Assembly (NCBI RefSeq): GCF_033568475.1
Contig: NC_133122.1
Span: 15,876,763-15,940,762 of the forward strand
DNA from: Henckelia pumila
Lineage: Eukaryota; Streptophyta; Magnoliopsida; Lamiales; Gesneriaceae
Direction of reading: 5' to 3'
Length of the DNA: 64,000 nucleotides
The notes below the pieces were generated by a model. The model was not told the DNA's origin. It made no database searches and saw only the letters and a list, made by a program, of their open reading frames with translations. Both the position numbers and the translations under genes were made by a program. Positions 36,113 through 46,979 of the stretch are shown here, one piece after another. Positions within the stretch are counted from its first letter, which is position 1, and every line of letters starts with the position of its first letter.

Positions 36113-37297
36113 ATTTGTCCGACTTATTAGGGCACCCTGTCCAACGTTAAATTTTTTTTGTCATCAAGTGATATGGTAATAAATTATAAAAGGAAAAATA
36201 AAGATTAACATTCTTCTATTAGTTTTCTTAAAGATTAATTAAATTTGACCTTTTAACATAATTCTAATACGAGTCGTAGGTTTTTTGCAAGATGGTACGG
36301 GTCAATTTTGTCCATATTTATAATAATATTTTCATGGGTAAAAGATGATATGGATCAATTTTGTTCATATTTATAATAAAAAAATAATATTTTCATGGGT
36401 GATCTAATTAGGAATTTGTCTCACAAAATTCAATTGTAAGACAGTTTAACAAGAGCTTTTTTTGTTCCTATATTATCCTTCACGATTTTAAATATTTTTT
36501 AAGCTAAAAAATTTAATAATTAAAGTTCACCGACACCAAATTAGAAAAAAAAAAACATAAAATGAATTCACACATTAAACAATGGAGCAGAAAACTTGTG
36601 ATTCAGAGTGATATAAAACGTTCGTTGCATCAAATTGAAGGTGTAATGTTAGCAAGGAAGGGGACATCTTGGGCGAAGTAAATAAAGTTGGTGTAAATTA
36701 AAGACATTTAATTAATAAGATGAATCTTTTCAATATTATATATATCACCACTCACCTTTTTCTTTTGCTTCGATATAAATACTATAAATTGGTATAATTT
36801 AAAGAACCGTTATCTATTACATAGTACATGAATTTATCAAGATATATAAATGTTAGATTATTTTTAAATGGATTTATCCAACGTACTTTTAATCTATAAC
36901 ATGTTAAAGATAAATTTGAACAAGTTGTAGCTCACACATTCAATTAAAAATAAAAATACTATTTGCCTAATATTTGATATACATGTATATAATATAATTA
37001 AAAAATTAAAATATAATATACCCGTCATATATATTTCTTGAAAATTTTAGTTTTCAAGGACTTTGTTTGGAAATATTTAGGAGTATCCCTCAAAGTTCAC
37101 GGGCAGAATTTATAGGTTAACGAGTCTGGCAGAGAGATAACACTAGTGCCTGACTCCCTAACTTCAATGCACATATTATTATTCATATATTATTATTTAA
37201 TATTATTATATATGTAAAATTAATCTTCTTCACCATTTTCACACACTAGAACTCACAGTAATCAATCATTCCATTCACTCTCCCCTTCCTTTTCAGA
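36113..37297. other. Intergenic region between hydrolase and OVATE genes
   Basis: The left part, to about 36620, is the downstream flank of the hydrolase locus and aligns with copy A (to about 28262). The remainder is AT-rich and should hold the OVATE gene promoter; TATATATGTAAAAT near 37210 is a possible TATA region about 90 bp upstream of the ATG. No other gene was seen. Confidence 0.55.
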
Positions 37298-37828
37298 ATG
37301 TCAAGCTCCAAGAAAAGATACATTAATCTAAACAAAGCAGCTGTAAACTTAGGATGCGGCGGCTGCAGAAGGCCAAGATTATCCGCCGTCTTCCACCCAA
37401 GGCCACGGCGGATCAGAGAAAAACACTCCCCCGGCCACCAGTACCAGGACTCTTCCTCTAGTTCATTCGACACCGCCACCTCCGCCACCACCACCACCAG
37501 TTTCACCTCCTCCGACACGGAGTCAGAGCTCAAGGCCGGCCTGAGGTGTGTGCAGGGCTTCGGAAGGATCGGAGATCAGAGCGTGGCGGTGGAGAAAGTT
37601 TCCGACGACCCATATCTTGATTTCCGGCAGTCGATGCTACAGATGATTCTGGAGAAGGAGATATACTCGAGAGATGAACTCAAAGAGCTGCTGTCTTGTT
37701 TCTTGCAGCTGAATTCGCCGTACTATCATGGGATTATCGTGAGGGCTTTCACGGAAATCTGGAACGGAATGCACTCTGCTTCCGCCGCCGGCGCGCATGG
37801 GGGGCGGAGCATGCCACGTGATTTGTAG
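37298..37828 (+). CDS. OFP: OVATE family protein, transcriptional repressor
   Basis: A single-exon gene encodes 176 residues. The N-terminus is basic (SSKKRYINLNKAA, then CRRPRLSAVFHPRPR), followed by a Ser/Thr-rich linker (about 50-75). A C-terminal OVATE domain follows at about 100-160, containing DPYLDFRQSMLQMI, LLSCFLQLNSPYYH and AFTEIWNG. Plant OFPs act in the nucleus with TALE homeodomain proteins and TRM/microtubule partners to control organ shape; this is family knowledge. The size and N-terminal motif suggest the short OFP6/7/8-like group, but the exact orthologue is not certain. The frame is intact. A Tat retrotransposon LTR begins 255 bp after the stop, so its 3' end lies close to a foreign promoter. 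Confidence 0.93.
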   Translation: MSSSKKRYINLNKAAVNLGCGGCRRPRLSAVFHPRPRRIREKHSPGHQYQDSSSSSFDTATSATTTTSFTSSDTESELKAGLRCVQGFGRIGDQSVAVEKVSDDPYLDFRQSMLQMILEKEIYSRDELKELLSCFLQLNSPYYHGIIVRAFTEIWNGMHSASAAGAHGGRSMPRDL

Positions 37829-38083
37829 CTTTTGCACGTGCGATGTTATATACATATATCCATTCAAATGAAAGGAAAGAGAAGTGTATATGTTTCGCCG
37901 ATGGAGTTGTGACTTTTGTGAAGTTAGTAGTATGTCAAATTTGTAATCTCACATTATGTTTTGTTGTTTTTAGTCTAAATTAATAAAAGTATTGTTGCTG
38001 TTATTTTTATTGATAAAGATCAAATTTAGTGTGCAAAAATATGTAACGATTAGTTCATATGATAACTGATATTTACTAAAATT

Positions 38084-38701
38084 TGATGGTTCGGGTCCCA
38101 CTCAAGTCTAAAGCCTCGAGTCTAGAGATGAACCTGAAATCAAGCAAATAATGTTAGAAGGGGCCGGGAGGGTATCCCGGCGTAGCCCCTCCGACGCTCA
38201 AGTCAGAGACGTGAACGAATAAGAAAAAGAGGAGCTTAGGCACCCCTCAAAATGAAAGTGAATTGAATTAAATGGAAGGAGCAAACCCGTATTTATAGAA
38301 GGTAAAGTAGGGGACCACGAACACTTTGTAGAGGACTACGAGCGTGTAGCTCACGCGCCTCTTTTCTAGAGCTCGTCCTCCAAAGACAACTCAAAGCACA
38401 AAACCAAGCTTGTCCAGCCTAGGGGGCGCCCGCCTTAGGCGAGCCTCTCCTCCGCTGCCTTCATATACTCTTTCACACCTCCCTTTCAAATTGCCATAAG
38501 CTTTCGACTTACCTTAGAGACCTCACGTCTAAGGTCCAACTGGACGGGGCTATCCTTCATCCCTTAGGAGCCAACATACATCTTCTTCCATAATCCCCTG
38601 ACGAGCCAGCCCTACCTCTAAACATGAGACTCGGACCTTAGTCTTTGGTTATGGGCCTTCATTGGGCTCAAGCACTTGATGGGCCTACTCATGGAGTATC
38701 A
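38084..38701 (-). repeat. 3' LTR of the Tat element (618 bp)
   Basis: In sense it starts TGATACTCC at 38701 and ends ...ACCATCA at 38084, so termini are TGAT/ATCA. A TATA box (CTATAAATAC in sense, about 38291-38301) would start transcription leftward. The second LTR copy is outside the window, so boundaries rest on the polypurine tract, the terminal TG/CA and the change of sequence near 38083. Confidence 0.8.
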
Positions 38702-38717
38702 CCAGTCTCCCCCTCCC
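38702..38717 (-). promoter_or_regulatory. Polypurine tract of the Tat element
   Basis: In sense GGGAGGGGGAGACTGG directly precedes the LTR TGATACTCC. This fixes the LTR boundary and the orientation of the element. Confidence 0.85.
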
Positions 38718-38978
38718 AAGTCGAGTTGAATCGCAGGTTCAAAACTCGATTGTGTGAATTTCATAGTCAGGACCTTTATTTCTTGTATTCTTGTTAAGTT
38801 AGGCACCTGGGGCTGGCGATTCAAAAATTTCTCTAACAGACCCGAAAAATTCGCGGTGCGACCAATTGATGACTTTCGCGGGATTAGTTGTTTGGGTGGA
38901 ACCTTTCACGCATCCCTAGGCCCATCTCTCACCCTTCACTTTTGAATTTTGGATGGTAGATCTCACCCATCCTTATTC

Positions 38979-38987
38979 TATAAATAC
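38979..38987 (+). promoter_or_regulatory. TATA box of the antisense gene in the Tat element
   Basis: CTATAAATA on the plus strand lies outside the LTR, about 550 bp upstream of the antisense-gene ATG, followed by a pyrimidine-rich CTCTTCCCTTCATTCTC stretch typical of plant transcription starts. Confidence 0.6.
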
Positions 38988-39089
38988 TCACTCTTCCCTT
39001 CATTCTCATTTTCCTTCTCCTATTTTCACCCCAAGCATTCACCCACCTTCTCCCATCGCCCCTCGCCTCACGCACGCCCAACCCTCGCC

Positions 39090-39335
39090 CGAGCTCGCCC
39101 TCGCCCAGGCTCGCCCCAAGCTCGCCCAAGCCCTCGCCCAGGCTCGCCCCAAGCTCGCCCAAGCCCTCGCCCGAGCTCGCCCTCGCCCAGGCTCGCCCCA
39201 AGCTCGCCCTCGCCCAGGCTCGCCCAAGACCTCGCCCAGGCCTTCGCCCAAGCTCGCCCTCGCCCAGGCTCGCCCAAACCCTCGCCCAAGCCTTCGCCCA
39301 GGCTCGCCCAAACCCTCGCCCAAGCTCGCCCTTCA
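39090..39335 (+). repeat. GC-rich tandem repeat in the antisense-gene 5' UTR
   Basis: About 25 short units of the form GCTCGCCC(A/T)(A/C/G) alternate as AAGCTCGCCC and CAGGCTCGCCC. Every frame is open because of composition, giving Pro/Arg/Ala or Gly/Arg/Glu runs; I do not regard these frames as genes. Confidence 0.85.
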
Positions 39336-39529
39336 CGTGTTTGACGAATTGCTCGGCTCAACTTGTTCGTGTTGGATAGCTCTCATCTCAACTTACTTGG
39401 TTTCTTCGCTCGTTCCTTAGTTTTTTGTTTTCGTCAATTTTTCAAATTATTCGGTAAGTACTTTCTTCCCCTTTGAAATTTGACTTTACTTGTGTTCCCT
39501 ATATTCCCCTTAAAAATCATCTTAGGTTG

Positions 39530-41581
39530 ATGTCTTCCTCCGAATCTTCCAATTCTTCACGTGATTCCGACGAATCTAGTGATTCTGAGGAGAGTAGTGA
39601 GTACTTTGAGCCCGAGAAAGTTGAGGAAAACATAGGTCATAGTCGTCCTGGGAAAGAAATTCGTCATGTCCAGCGACAAGCAAACATTTCCAATGCCGAT
39701 ACCCTTTGGTTTGGGCACTTGACCTCCGCCCTCCAGTCTACTTCCGAGCCCATCCTTAGGGCTTTAGGACACATTCCTACCTCCCACCATATCATAATCC
39801 CATCCTCGAAAGATCGCCCTTATCTAGCTCCCCCCGGGTATTACACATTCTTCCAGTAGCAGCTAGAGGCGGGTCTTAGGTTCCCGATGCCAGATTTCTT
39901 CAAGGATCTCAGTAGTTACTACCAAGTGCACATCGGCCAGTTGTCACCCAATGCATTCCGTACCATTTGCAGTTTTTCAGTGTTATTCCACTCTTTGGGT
40001 CTTCCGGTGAATTGCACCACTTTTTCCTACTTCTTAGTCTTGGGTCAATCGAAAGAGGGGTCTATTTATGTGACTTCTCGTTCCAATCCCAAACTTTTCG
40101 GCGGTGCTCCTAGTCATGTGAAAAGTTGGAAAAGATGTTTCTTTTTCATCAAACCTCCTGTAGAGTGGCAGTGCACCACTGAGTGGTATCCCACCTTCAC
40201 TAAGCTCGACCCTCCCGAAAACCTCAAGAAAAACAAAGAATATCTCCGCATGCGAGAGAAACTGGGAGATAGGTGCTTTAGCATTCCTCACCTTTTATCC
40301 GAAGATTTCTTATGCCACGCTAATCTTAGCCCCGCAGGTGTCGAGTTGGAGGGTGATGCCGGTAGTTACTTTTACCTTATAAACTTTATGATGAAAAATC
40401 TTCAACATCTTCTAATATTCTCATGCTCTTATCTTTGCAGGGGCTAGAGTCATGAATGTCATATTCCTTCGTGATCTTGAGAAGAAGGAGAAAGCTGGTG
40501 GTTCTCCAGCTGAGCCATCCAAAAAAAAAAATAGGCGAAGGCCCCCGCCATTGTCAAGAAAGATGAAGGACCCTCATCCCCTACCAAAAAGAAACAAGCT
40601 CCGCCTAAGAAAACCTCCAAGAAGTCCAACTCTCTTACCCCTCCAAAAGTCAAGACTTCTCGCGCCCGTGGCAAGGAGAAGATTCCCGAAAGTCCAAGCC
40701 CTTCAGTAAAATCCAAAAGGAAAATGGAAGCTCTCTACGACTTCGATTGCCTCCATCTCCTCTTCAGAGGAAACAGGGTCCAGCCATCCAGGCATCCCTC
40801 ACACGGGTCCGAGCATATACCCCTCATACACCCCAGAGTCGACCATCGTGGGACGTGGTCCCAATCACATTGCGCATGGGCTCCTATACAATCTTCCATC
40901 CACTGCTGATGCCGAGTTTCTGAGCTCTCTCGAGTACTTAGACGTTGTCGATCGCACTTGCAGTAGCATCACAGATGTAAGCTCTCATTATCCCCTTTTT
41001 TTTTTTTTTTTAAGTTCCTTATTTATAATCATGTGCTATACTTCATTCTCACACTGTTCACATTTGATCTTTTATTTCAGGGTGCCATGTGTTTAGGAGA
41101 GTTGGTTGCACGCGTCAACTCCTTCAAGAAAATCATTCTCGAAAACTTGAAGAACAAGTCCATCATTGACGGGTTTACGGCCAAGATTGAGGAGTCACAA
41201 AGAGCACGCAACCATGAGCTGCAAGATTTGAAGGCTCAATCTGACGAGCTACTGATGAAGAAGGAGGAGGAGGTCCAGCAGCTAAAGAGAGCTCATGAGA
41301 TGGAGATCCAGAATTTGAAGGAGAGGATGGAGTCTTCCAAGGCTAAGGCACAACAGGAACACCAAGAAGAACTAGCTCGAGCTCGATCATCCTTCAAGGA
41401 AGAGTTCCTCAAATCCGAGGAGTTCAAAGAGATTTGGGGTCCCAAGGCATTTCGGTACTTGGACGTGGGCTTCACGGGTGCCGTGAAGCAGTTCAAGGAC
41501 AACGGATACCCTCCTCCAGGCGCCTCTAATGATTTCATCAGCCTTAGAGACCTTTTGGCGAGCCTTCCATCGGATATCTAG
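39530..41581 (+). pseudogene. Spliced antisense gene of the Tat element (gypsy-type transposase-like domain)
   Basis: The gene runs on the strand opposite to pol. A 5' UTR intron (39454-39525) precedes the ATG at 39530. Exon 1 encodes an acidic Ser-rich head, then a domain like the plant 'putative gypsy-type transposon' domain (SSYYQVHIGQLSPNAFR near 39910). An intron from about 40364 to 40441 leads to a Lys/Pro-rich linker. An intron at 40977-41080 (GTAAGC...TTTCAG) leads to a coiled-coil C-terminus (KKEEEVQQLKRAHEMEIQNL) ending at TAG 41579. Breaks are one in-frame TAG at 39857 and a frameshift in the A-run near 40510. The function of this extra ORF class is unknown. Confidence 0.75.
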
Positions 41582-41850
41582 GCTCATATTGATTTATTTA
41601 TGTTTTGTCATCATCATCGTGGACGATACGCGCCTTTAGGTGCTTATTTTGTCATAATGAATATTGTTTTATCTTCCTCCGTCTTTACTTTTGACATGCA
41701 AGTATGACATGTATGACTTTTATGCTTCATTATTTTGCGTCGCAATCTTCATGGACATATGAAATTTCTCTTCTTGCTTTTCTTGTATGTATAATTTTTC
41801 TCCATTTGCAATTGTTAACTTTCACATGGCGCACCACATATTCCAACATT

Positions 41851-43076
41851 AATTTTCAACTCCACCCCTCAAACTCCTCTACTAGGTTATTACCTTAATA
41901 GAAAAAATACGATTTTCAACTCCACCCCTCAAACTCCTCTACTAGGTTATTACCTTAGTAGGAAAAATACGATTTTCAACTCCACCCCTCAAAATCCTCT
42001 ACTAGGTTATGACCTTAGTAGGAAAAATACGATTTTCAACCTCCAACCCCTCAAACTCCTCTACTAGGTTATGACCTTAGTAGGAAAAGTACGATTTTCA
42101 ACTCTACCCCTCAAACTCCTCTACTAGGTTATGACCTTAGTAGGAAAAGTATGATTTTCAACTCCACCCCTCAAACTCCTCTACTAGGTTATGACTTTAG
42201 TAGAAAAAATATGTTTTTCAACCTCCAACCCCTCAAACTCCTCTACTAGGTTATGACCTTAGTAGAAAAAATACGATTTTCAACTCCAACCCTCAAACTC
42301 CTCTACTAGGTTATGACCTTAGTAGGAAAAATATGTTTTTCAACCTCCAACCCCTCAAACTCCTCTACTAGGTTATGACCATAGTAGGAAAAATATGTTT
42401 TTCAACCTCCAACCCCTCAAACTCCTTTACTAGGTTATGACCTTAGTAGGTAAAATATGTTTTTCAACCTCCAACCTCTCAAACTCCTCTACTAGGTTAT
42501 GACCTTAGTATGAAAAATACGATTTTCAACTCCAACCCTCAAACTCCTCTACTAGGTTATGACCATAGTAGGAAAAATATGTTTTTCAACCTCAAACCCC
42601 TCAAACTCCTCTACTAGGTTATGACCTTAGTAAGAAAAATATGTTTTTCAACCTCCAACCCCTCAAACTCCTCTACTAGGTTATGACCTTAGTAGGAAAA
42701 ATACGATTTTCAACTCCAACCCTCAAACTCCTCTACTAGGTTATGACCATAGTAGGAAAAATATGTTTTTTAACCTCCAACCCCTCAAACTCCTCTACTA
42801 GGTTATGACCATAGTAGGAAAAATATGTTTTTCAACCTCCAACCCCTCAAAGTCCTCTACTAGGTTATGATCTTAGTAGGAAAAATACGATTTTCAACTC
42901 CAACCCTCAAGCTCCTCTACTAGGTTATGACCATAGTAGGAAAAATACGATTTTCAATTCCAACCCTCAAACTCCTCTACTAGGTTATGACCATAGTAGG
43001 AAAAATATGTTTTTCAACCTCCAACCCCTCAAACTCCTCTACTAGGTTATGACCATAGTAGGAAAAATACGATTTC
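41851..43076 (-). repeat. Minisatellite of 20 units, 60-62 bp
   Basis: The unit contains CCTCAAACTCCTCTACTAGG and TTATGACC(T/A)TAGTAGG. I count 20 occurrences of CTAGGTTAT from 41885 to about 43045. Two variants intermix: one with TACGATTTTCAACTCCA and one with TATGTTTTTCAACCTCCAA. It lies between pol and the antisense gene, the place where Tat/Ogre elements are known to carry variable tandem repeats. Confidence 0.93.
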
Positions 43077-43245
43077 ATGCCCCGGGACACATATGCTTAG
43101 AGTTCACATAATTTAGGAACCCATGCAAAGCACCATTCATTTTAACAACAGAACCACATATTACTTCAAAACAAGAAATTGATTTCATTGAACTTGAAAT
43201 TCTTACAAAAACGATAATTCAAAACGAGATACATCAGTAAGTAAG

Positions 43246-43767
43246 CTAAGGATAATATTTCCTAAGATGATAAGCGTTCCAGGGCCTCTTCAAAGCTTTG
43301 CCACGTGTATCCTCCAAGTAGTAGGCTCCCGAGCTAAGCTTCTCAATGACTTTAAAAGGACCATCCCACTTCGGGTCCAATTTCCCTCTTTGCTCCTCTT
43401 GCACCTTCTTTAAGACCAAATCACCCACTTGAAAGCTTCTCTGGACAACTCGACGGTTATAAGCTTGAGTCATACGACATTTGTAAGCTTCCAACCGAAT
43501 TGTTGCAGCCTCCCTTTTTTCTTCCACCAAATCCAGATCAGTACATCTTTTTTCTCCATTATCTTCATCATAAAACATGACCCTAGCTGATTCCATCCCG
43601 ACTTCCACTGGCAACACCGCCTCATTACCATAAACCAAGCTGAAGGGCGTTTCCTTCGTTCCTTCTCTAGGTGTAGTTCGATACGCCCACAAAACACTTG
43701 GCAACTCATCCACCAAATTTCCTTTTGCTTTCCCAAGTCTAGTCTTTAAGCCTTGCACCAATGATCT
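43246..43767 (-). pseudogene. C-terminal integrase of the Tat element (3' part)
   Basis: Reading leftward from the insertion site, the frame encodes the end of the integrase core and the GPF/Y region (WAYRTTPREGTKETPFSL, then KWDGPFKVIEKLSSGAYYLE), stopping at about 43246. The other half of the integrase is at 60209 and rightward, 16.4 kb away. Each half is itself open; the gene is broken only by the nested insertion here. Confidence 0.9.
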
Positions 43768-45109
43768 TGTAGTAGCCCGTACCCTAATTGAGTAATTAAA
43801 GGATTAATGCTAATTAAATAAATTGGGTATCGGACGGATCGGAAGCTCCGAAGGCACGATCGGAAGCTCCGAACAGGATCGGAAGCTCCGATGAGCGATC
43901 GGAGTCACCGATGATATTACGTCATCCATGACGTGTGGTTGGATCGGAAGCTCCGATCAGGATCGGAAGCTCCGATCACCCCTATCCGAAGTCAACAAGT
44001 GATATTTTGACATGTGGCAGATCAGGATCTTCGGAAGCTCCGATGGCATGATCGGACGTTCCGATCGAGGTTCGGACATTCCGATCAAGGATCGGAAGTT
44101 CCGATCGTTGTCTATAAATAGAGGGCCGAGGCTTCATTTCCAATTGCCAATTCCGAGTATTTCCCTCTCCTTTCTAGTATATTCGAGTTGTTCTAGCCTT
44201 CCTAGGCTTGACCCGGCGGTCGGCGAGGCGTTCGGTAGTCGTAGCGGAGTTGTGCCCAAGTTCTGGAGGCATCGACATCAAAGGGCTAACGACAGACGAA
44301 AGTATAGCTTTTGCTTCCTATAAATATTTAGGAGTATGCAATAGCTTAGTTAAGGCTTTTAGAGCACTTTAATGATAGTAGTATCATTTGGCAGTGTAGA
44401 GAAGACTATAGGCGTGGACCTAGACTTGGTAGAGCTTGCACTGATTTGAGGTACGGAAGTACTGTTTGAGATATCCTGACTGAGTATGCATGTATTATGT
44501 GACTGCATGGTTTATATGTCATTGATTTATGCTGCATTCATTTGCATACTGAGCTATCTCCTTCGAGATATCTGTTAGTAGGGTTTTTCACTATCCTGTT
44601 AATGGTTGGACTTCCATCGATTTGGGTCCGAAATATCCACTGGTATTATGGTATGGGAGCCACCTCCTGAAGCGACGGCACAGCGTGCTACATACCAGGG
44701 CCCGGTCTGTCTCTGTTATCTGATCCTTGACCTCGAGTTTTTAGGGAGTTCACTTTGCATGCATGTATACTCATACTCTCGTACTGAGCGTTTTATGCTC
44801 ACGTCTCGTACTCTGTGTTTCTGGACACCCTATTCCATGGGGCAGGTCTGCGATTGGACGAGGAGGGTGGATCCAGGAGGGGCTAGTCAGTGGTTGGCCA
44901 GCTGGAGCTTCGTCTAGGTTTTATTACTGTTGTTTGGGTTGATACAGCTATTCGATTTGGTTGTATATTATTTGGATAAATTACAGATTCCTTTATTTGG
45001 GATTGTATAACGTTTATGGTTTTCGCAGTTTTATTCTGATATCTGTTTAATTAAGTTAATTGCATGCCTAAGTTCTGTTTAGTAGGTGATCCGGGTAAGG
45101 GTCACTACA
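43768..45109 (+). repeat. 5' LTR of the nested Tekay element
   Basis: TGTAGTAGCCCG...GTCACTACA. A palindrome-like array (43837-44107) sits directly upstream of the TATA box at 44113. It differs from the 3' LTR mainly by one extra 19-bp array unit and scattered substitutions. The open frame at 44606-44917, also present in the 3' LTR, is not a gene. Confidence 0.95.
43837..44107 (+). repeat. Array of imperfect palindromes in the 5' LTR
   Basis: Ten copies of GATCGGAAGCTCCGAT-like words (each close to its own reverse complement), with diverged forms such as GATCGGACGTTCCGATC and GATCGGAGTCACCGAT. The array ends 5 bp before the TATA box TATAAATA at 44113-44120. Confidence 0.9.
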
Positions 45110-45113
45110 TTTA

Positions 45114-45122
45114 TGGTATCAT
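45114..45122 (+). promoter_or_regulatory. Primer binding site of the nested Tekay element, split
   Basis: TGGTATCAT remains on the left; the rest (AGC...) is at 54317 on the far side of the copia insert, past the duplicated ATCAT. The intact site differs from the usual tRNA-iMet match by one base. Confidence 0.8.
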
Positions 45123-46965
45123 TGTTGGAGAACGGTGATCAGATCAATCAGAATTGATACCCGGTGCAGCGGAAGTTTAAAATTTTTATATGGAACGATT
45201 CCATAATGGGTATCAAAACTTTACGATTAAATTGTGTGTGTAAAAATTAAATAACAATTATAAATTTTTACCTCCAATCTCGAATCGAGATTATGGACAC
45301 TAACAGATTACTCTGCTCTTGTTGTATATCCCTGAAACTGATGGACGAACTGTTCTTCAATCAGGTCCATGAACAGAGATTTAATCCCTCTGATAGATTG
45401 CACTAGAAAATCTATCAGAAGTTTCTACGAAGAGAATTAACGAATTTGATCCGTTAAACCAGACTGCAAATTCAAAATTCACAGGCTGGATTTTTCCCGA
45501 GCAGAGGGGAGGGGGGCGGCCACTTTTAGAGAGAAAAACTAGGGTTTTCGAAAATTGTGACCTCTGTTGTGTAATTTCTGTACTGCAATAACTTATTTAT
45601 AATGTGGGCTGCTAACAGCTTAGGGCCCATTAGTCATAAGTTCAAGCCTGACAAGCAAAGCCCGCATGTTCAGAAATTAATATAAAATTCATCGTGACTC
45701 AGATTGATAAACCAATTTCACCAATGTTCACAGAAACCATTTCTGCACCTTTTAAAGTCAAGATAAATTTTTCTGAATCCGAATTCAGTGATTTCCAAAA
45801 ATGCCCATCCCTATGTCATTTTAGGAAATCTTACTCCTCTACTCTTAAATAAGAAGTCCCACTTCTTTGTTCATTAAATTTAACTCTTTAAATTTAACTA
45901 TCTCAACGGGGATTAAAAATCCATTACTCTGTGTGACCCTCAATGGTTCAGGGATACAGCTAGCCGTGGGCTCACAACTCCTTGTGACTCGGAACAACAA
46001 TTTCCGACTTGCCCATCGAATCATGGTAAGAGCGCCTAGCAACATCGCCCCATGATTCCCTAGGTATCACTGATAGTGCCTACAAGAACCAATAGATTTT
46101 GGTTAGCGTACAGTACGGTCCCTTCATCCAAATATCCCGATCGAATCAACAACCATTAGTAAATCGAGAGTCGTTCTAGATTCGATAACTATGCAACGCA
46201 TCTTGAAGATCAAATAGTGACATCGCATGTGCTACTAAGAAACCATTTCTTAAAACACATCATGTACTCTGGCCAGAGATTCGTCACACTAATATCTCCT
46301 CAGATTGCATAGGATATCCACACTCGCAAGTATGTGGTGAATCCTTGACAACAAAGCATCGACTCCTATATGTGTCGTAACTGTACCCAATCCCGACACC
46401 TGATGACCCCAATAGAGTCGGTAAACGAGTCAAAGCACAGTACTAACATATAAAGTCTCAATGATGTTTCAAGTAGTAAGGACTAATGGTGTACAACAAA
46501 AACCGCGGACTTTATCCACTCGATAAGTGATAACCACTTGGAAAGTCCGGATAGGGTAGTTCGATCATTCATCGTATGAATATCCATTTGCATGCTTCGA
46601 ACATCTCTATGTTCCTTACCAATAAAACGTGGTACTCTGCATCGCAAATGCTAGTCTCAAACTCGAGCGATCCTTATCCTTATTAACGGACGGCTCAATC
46701 GACTAGGAACTGTTTAGAATATACAGTGACTATAAGATGTGTTTCATGATAGACATCCCTATGTTCTACCACATCTTACATACACTATAGTATATTCAAG
46801 GTCTTTATCAAAACAACAATAGTATATCACAATATAACAATATGAAGAAAGATAAAGTCATTGCCATTAATAAAAGTGTAAATTATATTAAACAAAAGAT
46901 TGTTTATACAAAGAGTCATCAAAGCCCTTAGTCACAAGTTGGCTCACCGGGCACCCACTCTTTCA
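45123..46965 (-). repeat. 3' LTR of the copia element
   Basis: It matches 52472-54311 nearly base for base. In sense it follows the polypurine tract AGGGCAAGTGGGAGA (46967-46981). Confidence 0.95.
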
Positions 46966-46979
46966 ATCTCCCACTTGCC

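Noticed and set aside
38949..39420. Long Pro/Arg/Ala-rich and Gly/Arg/Glu-rich frames on both strands
   Set aside because: Produced by the GC-rich CTCGCC repeat; all frames are open by composition.
41851..43076. Regular repeat array resembling a CRISPR array
   Set aside because: Units abut with no unique spacers, and it lies inside a plant retrotransposon; it is a minisatellite.
44606..44917. 103-codon open frame, repeated almost identically at 59705-60016
   Set aside because: Both lie at the same place in the two LTRs of one element; no protein similarity recognised and the frame is explained by LTR duplication.
45867..46055. 62- and 66-codon frames on both strands, mirrored at 53191-53401
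   Set aside because: They are copies within the two copia LTRs; not genes.
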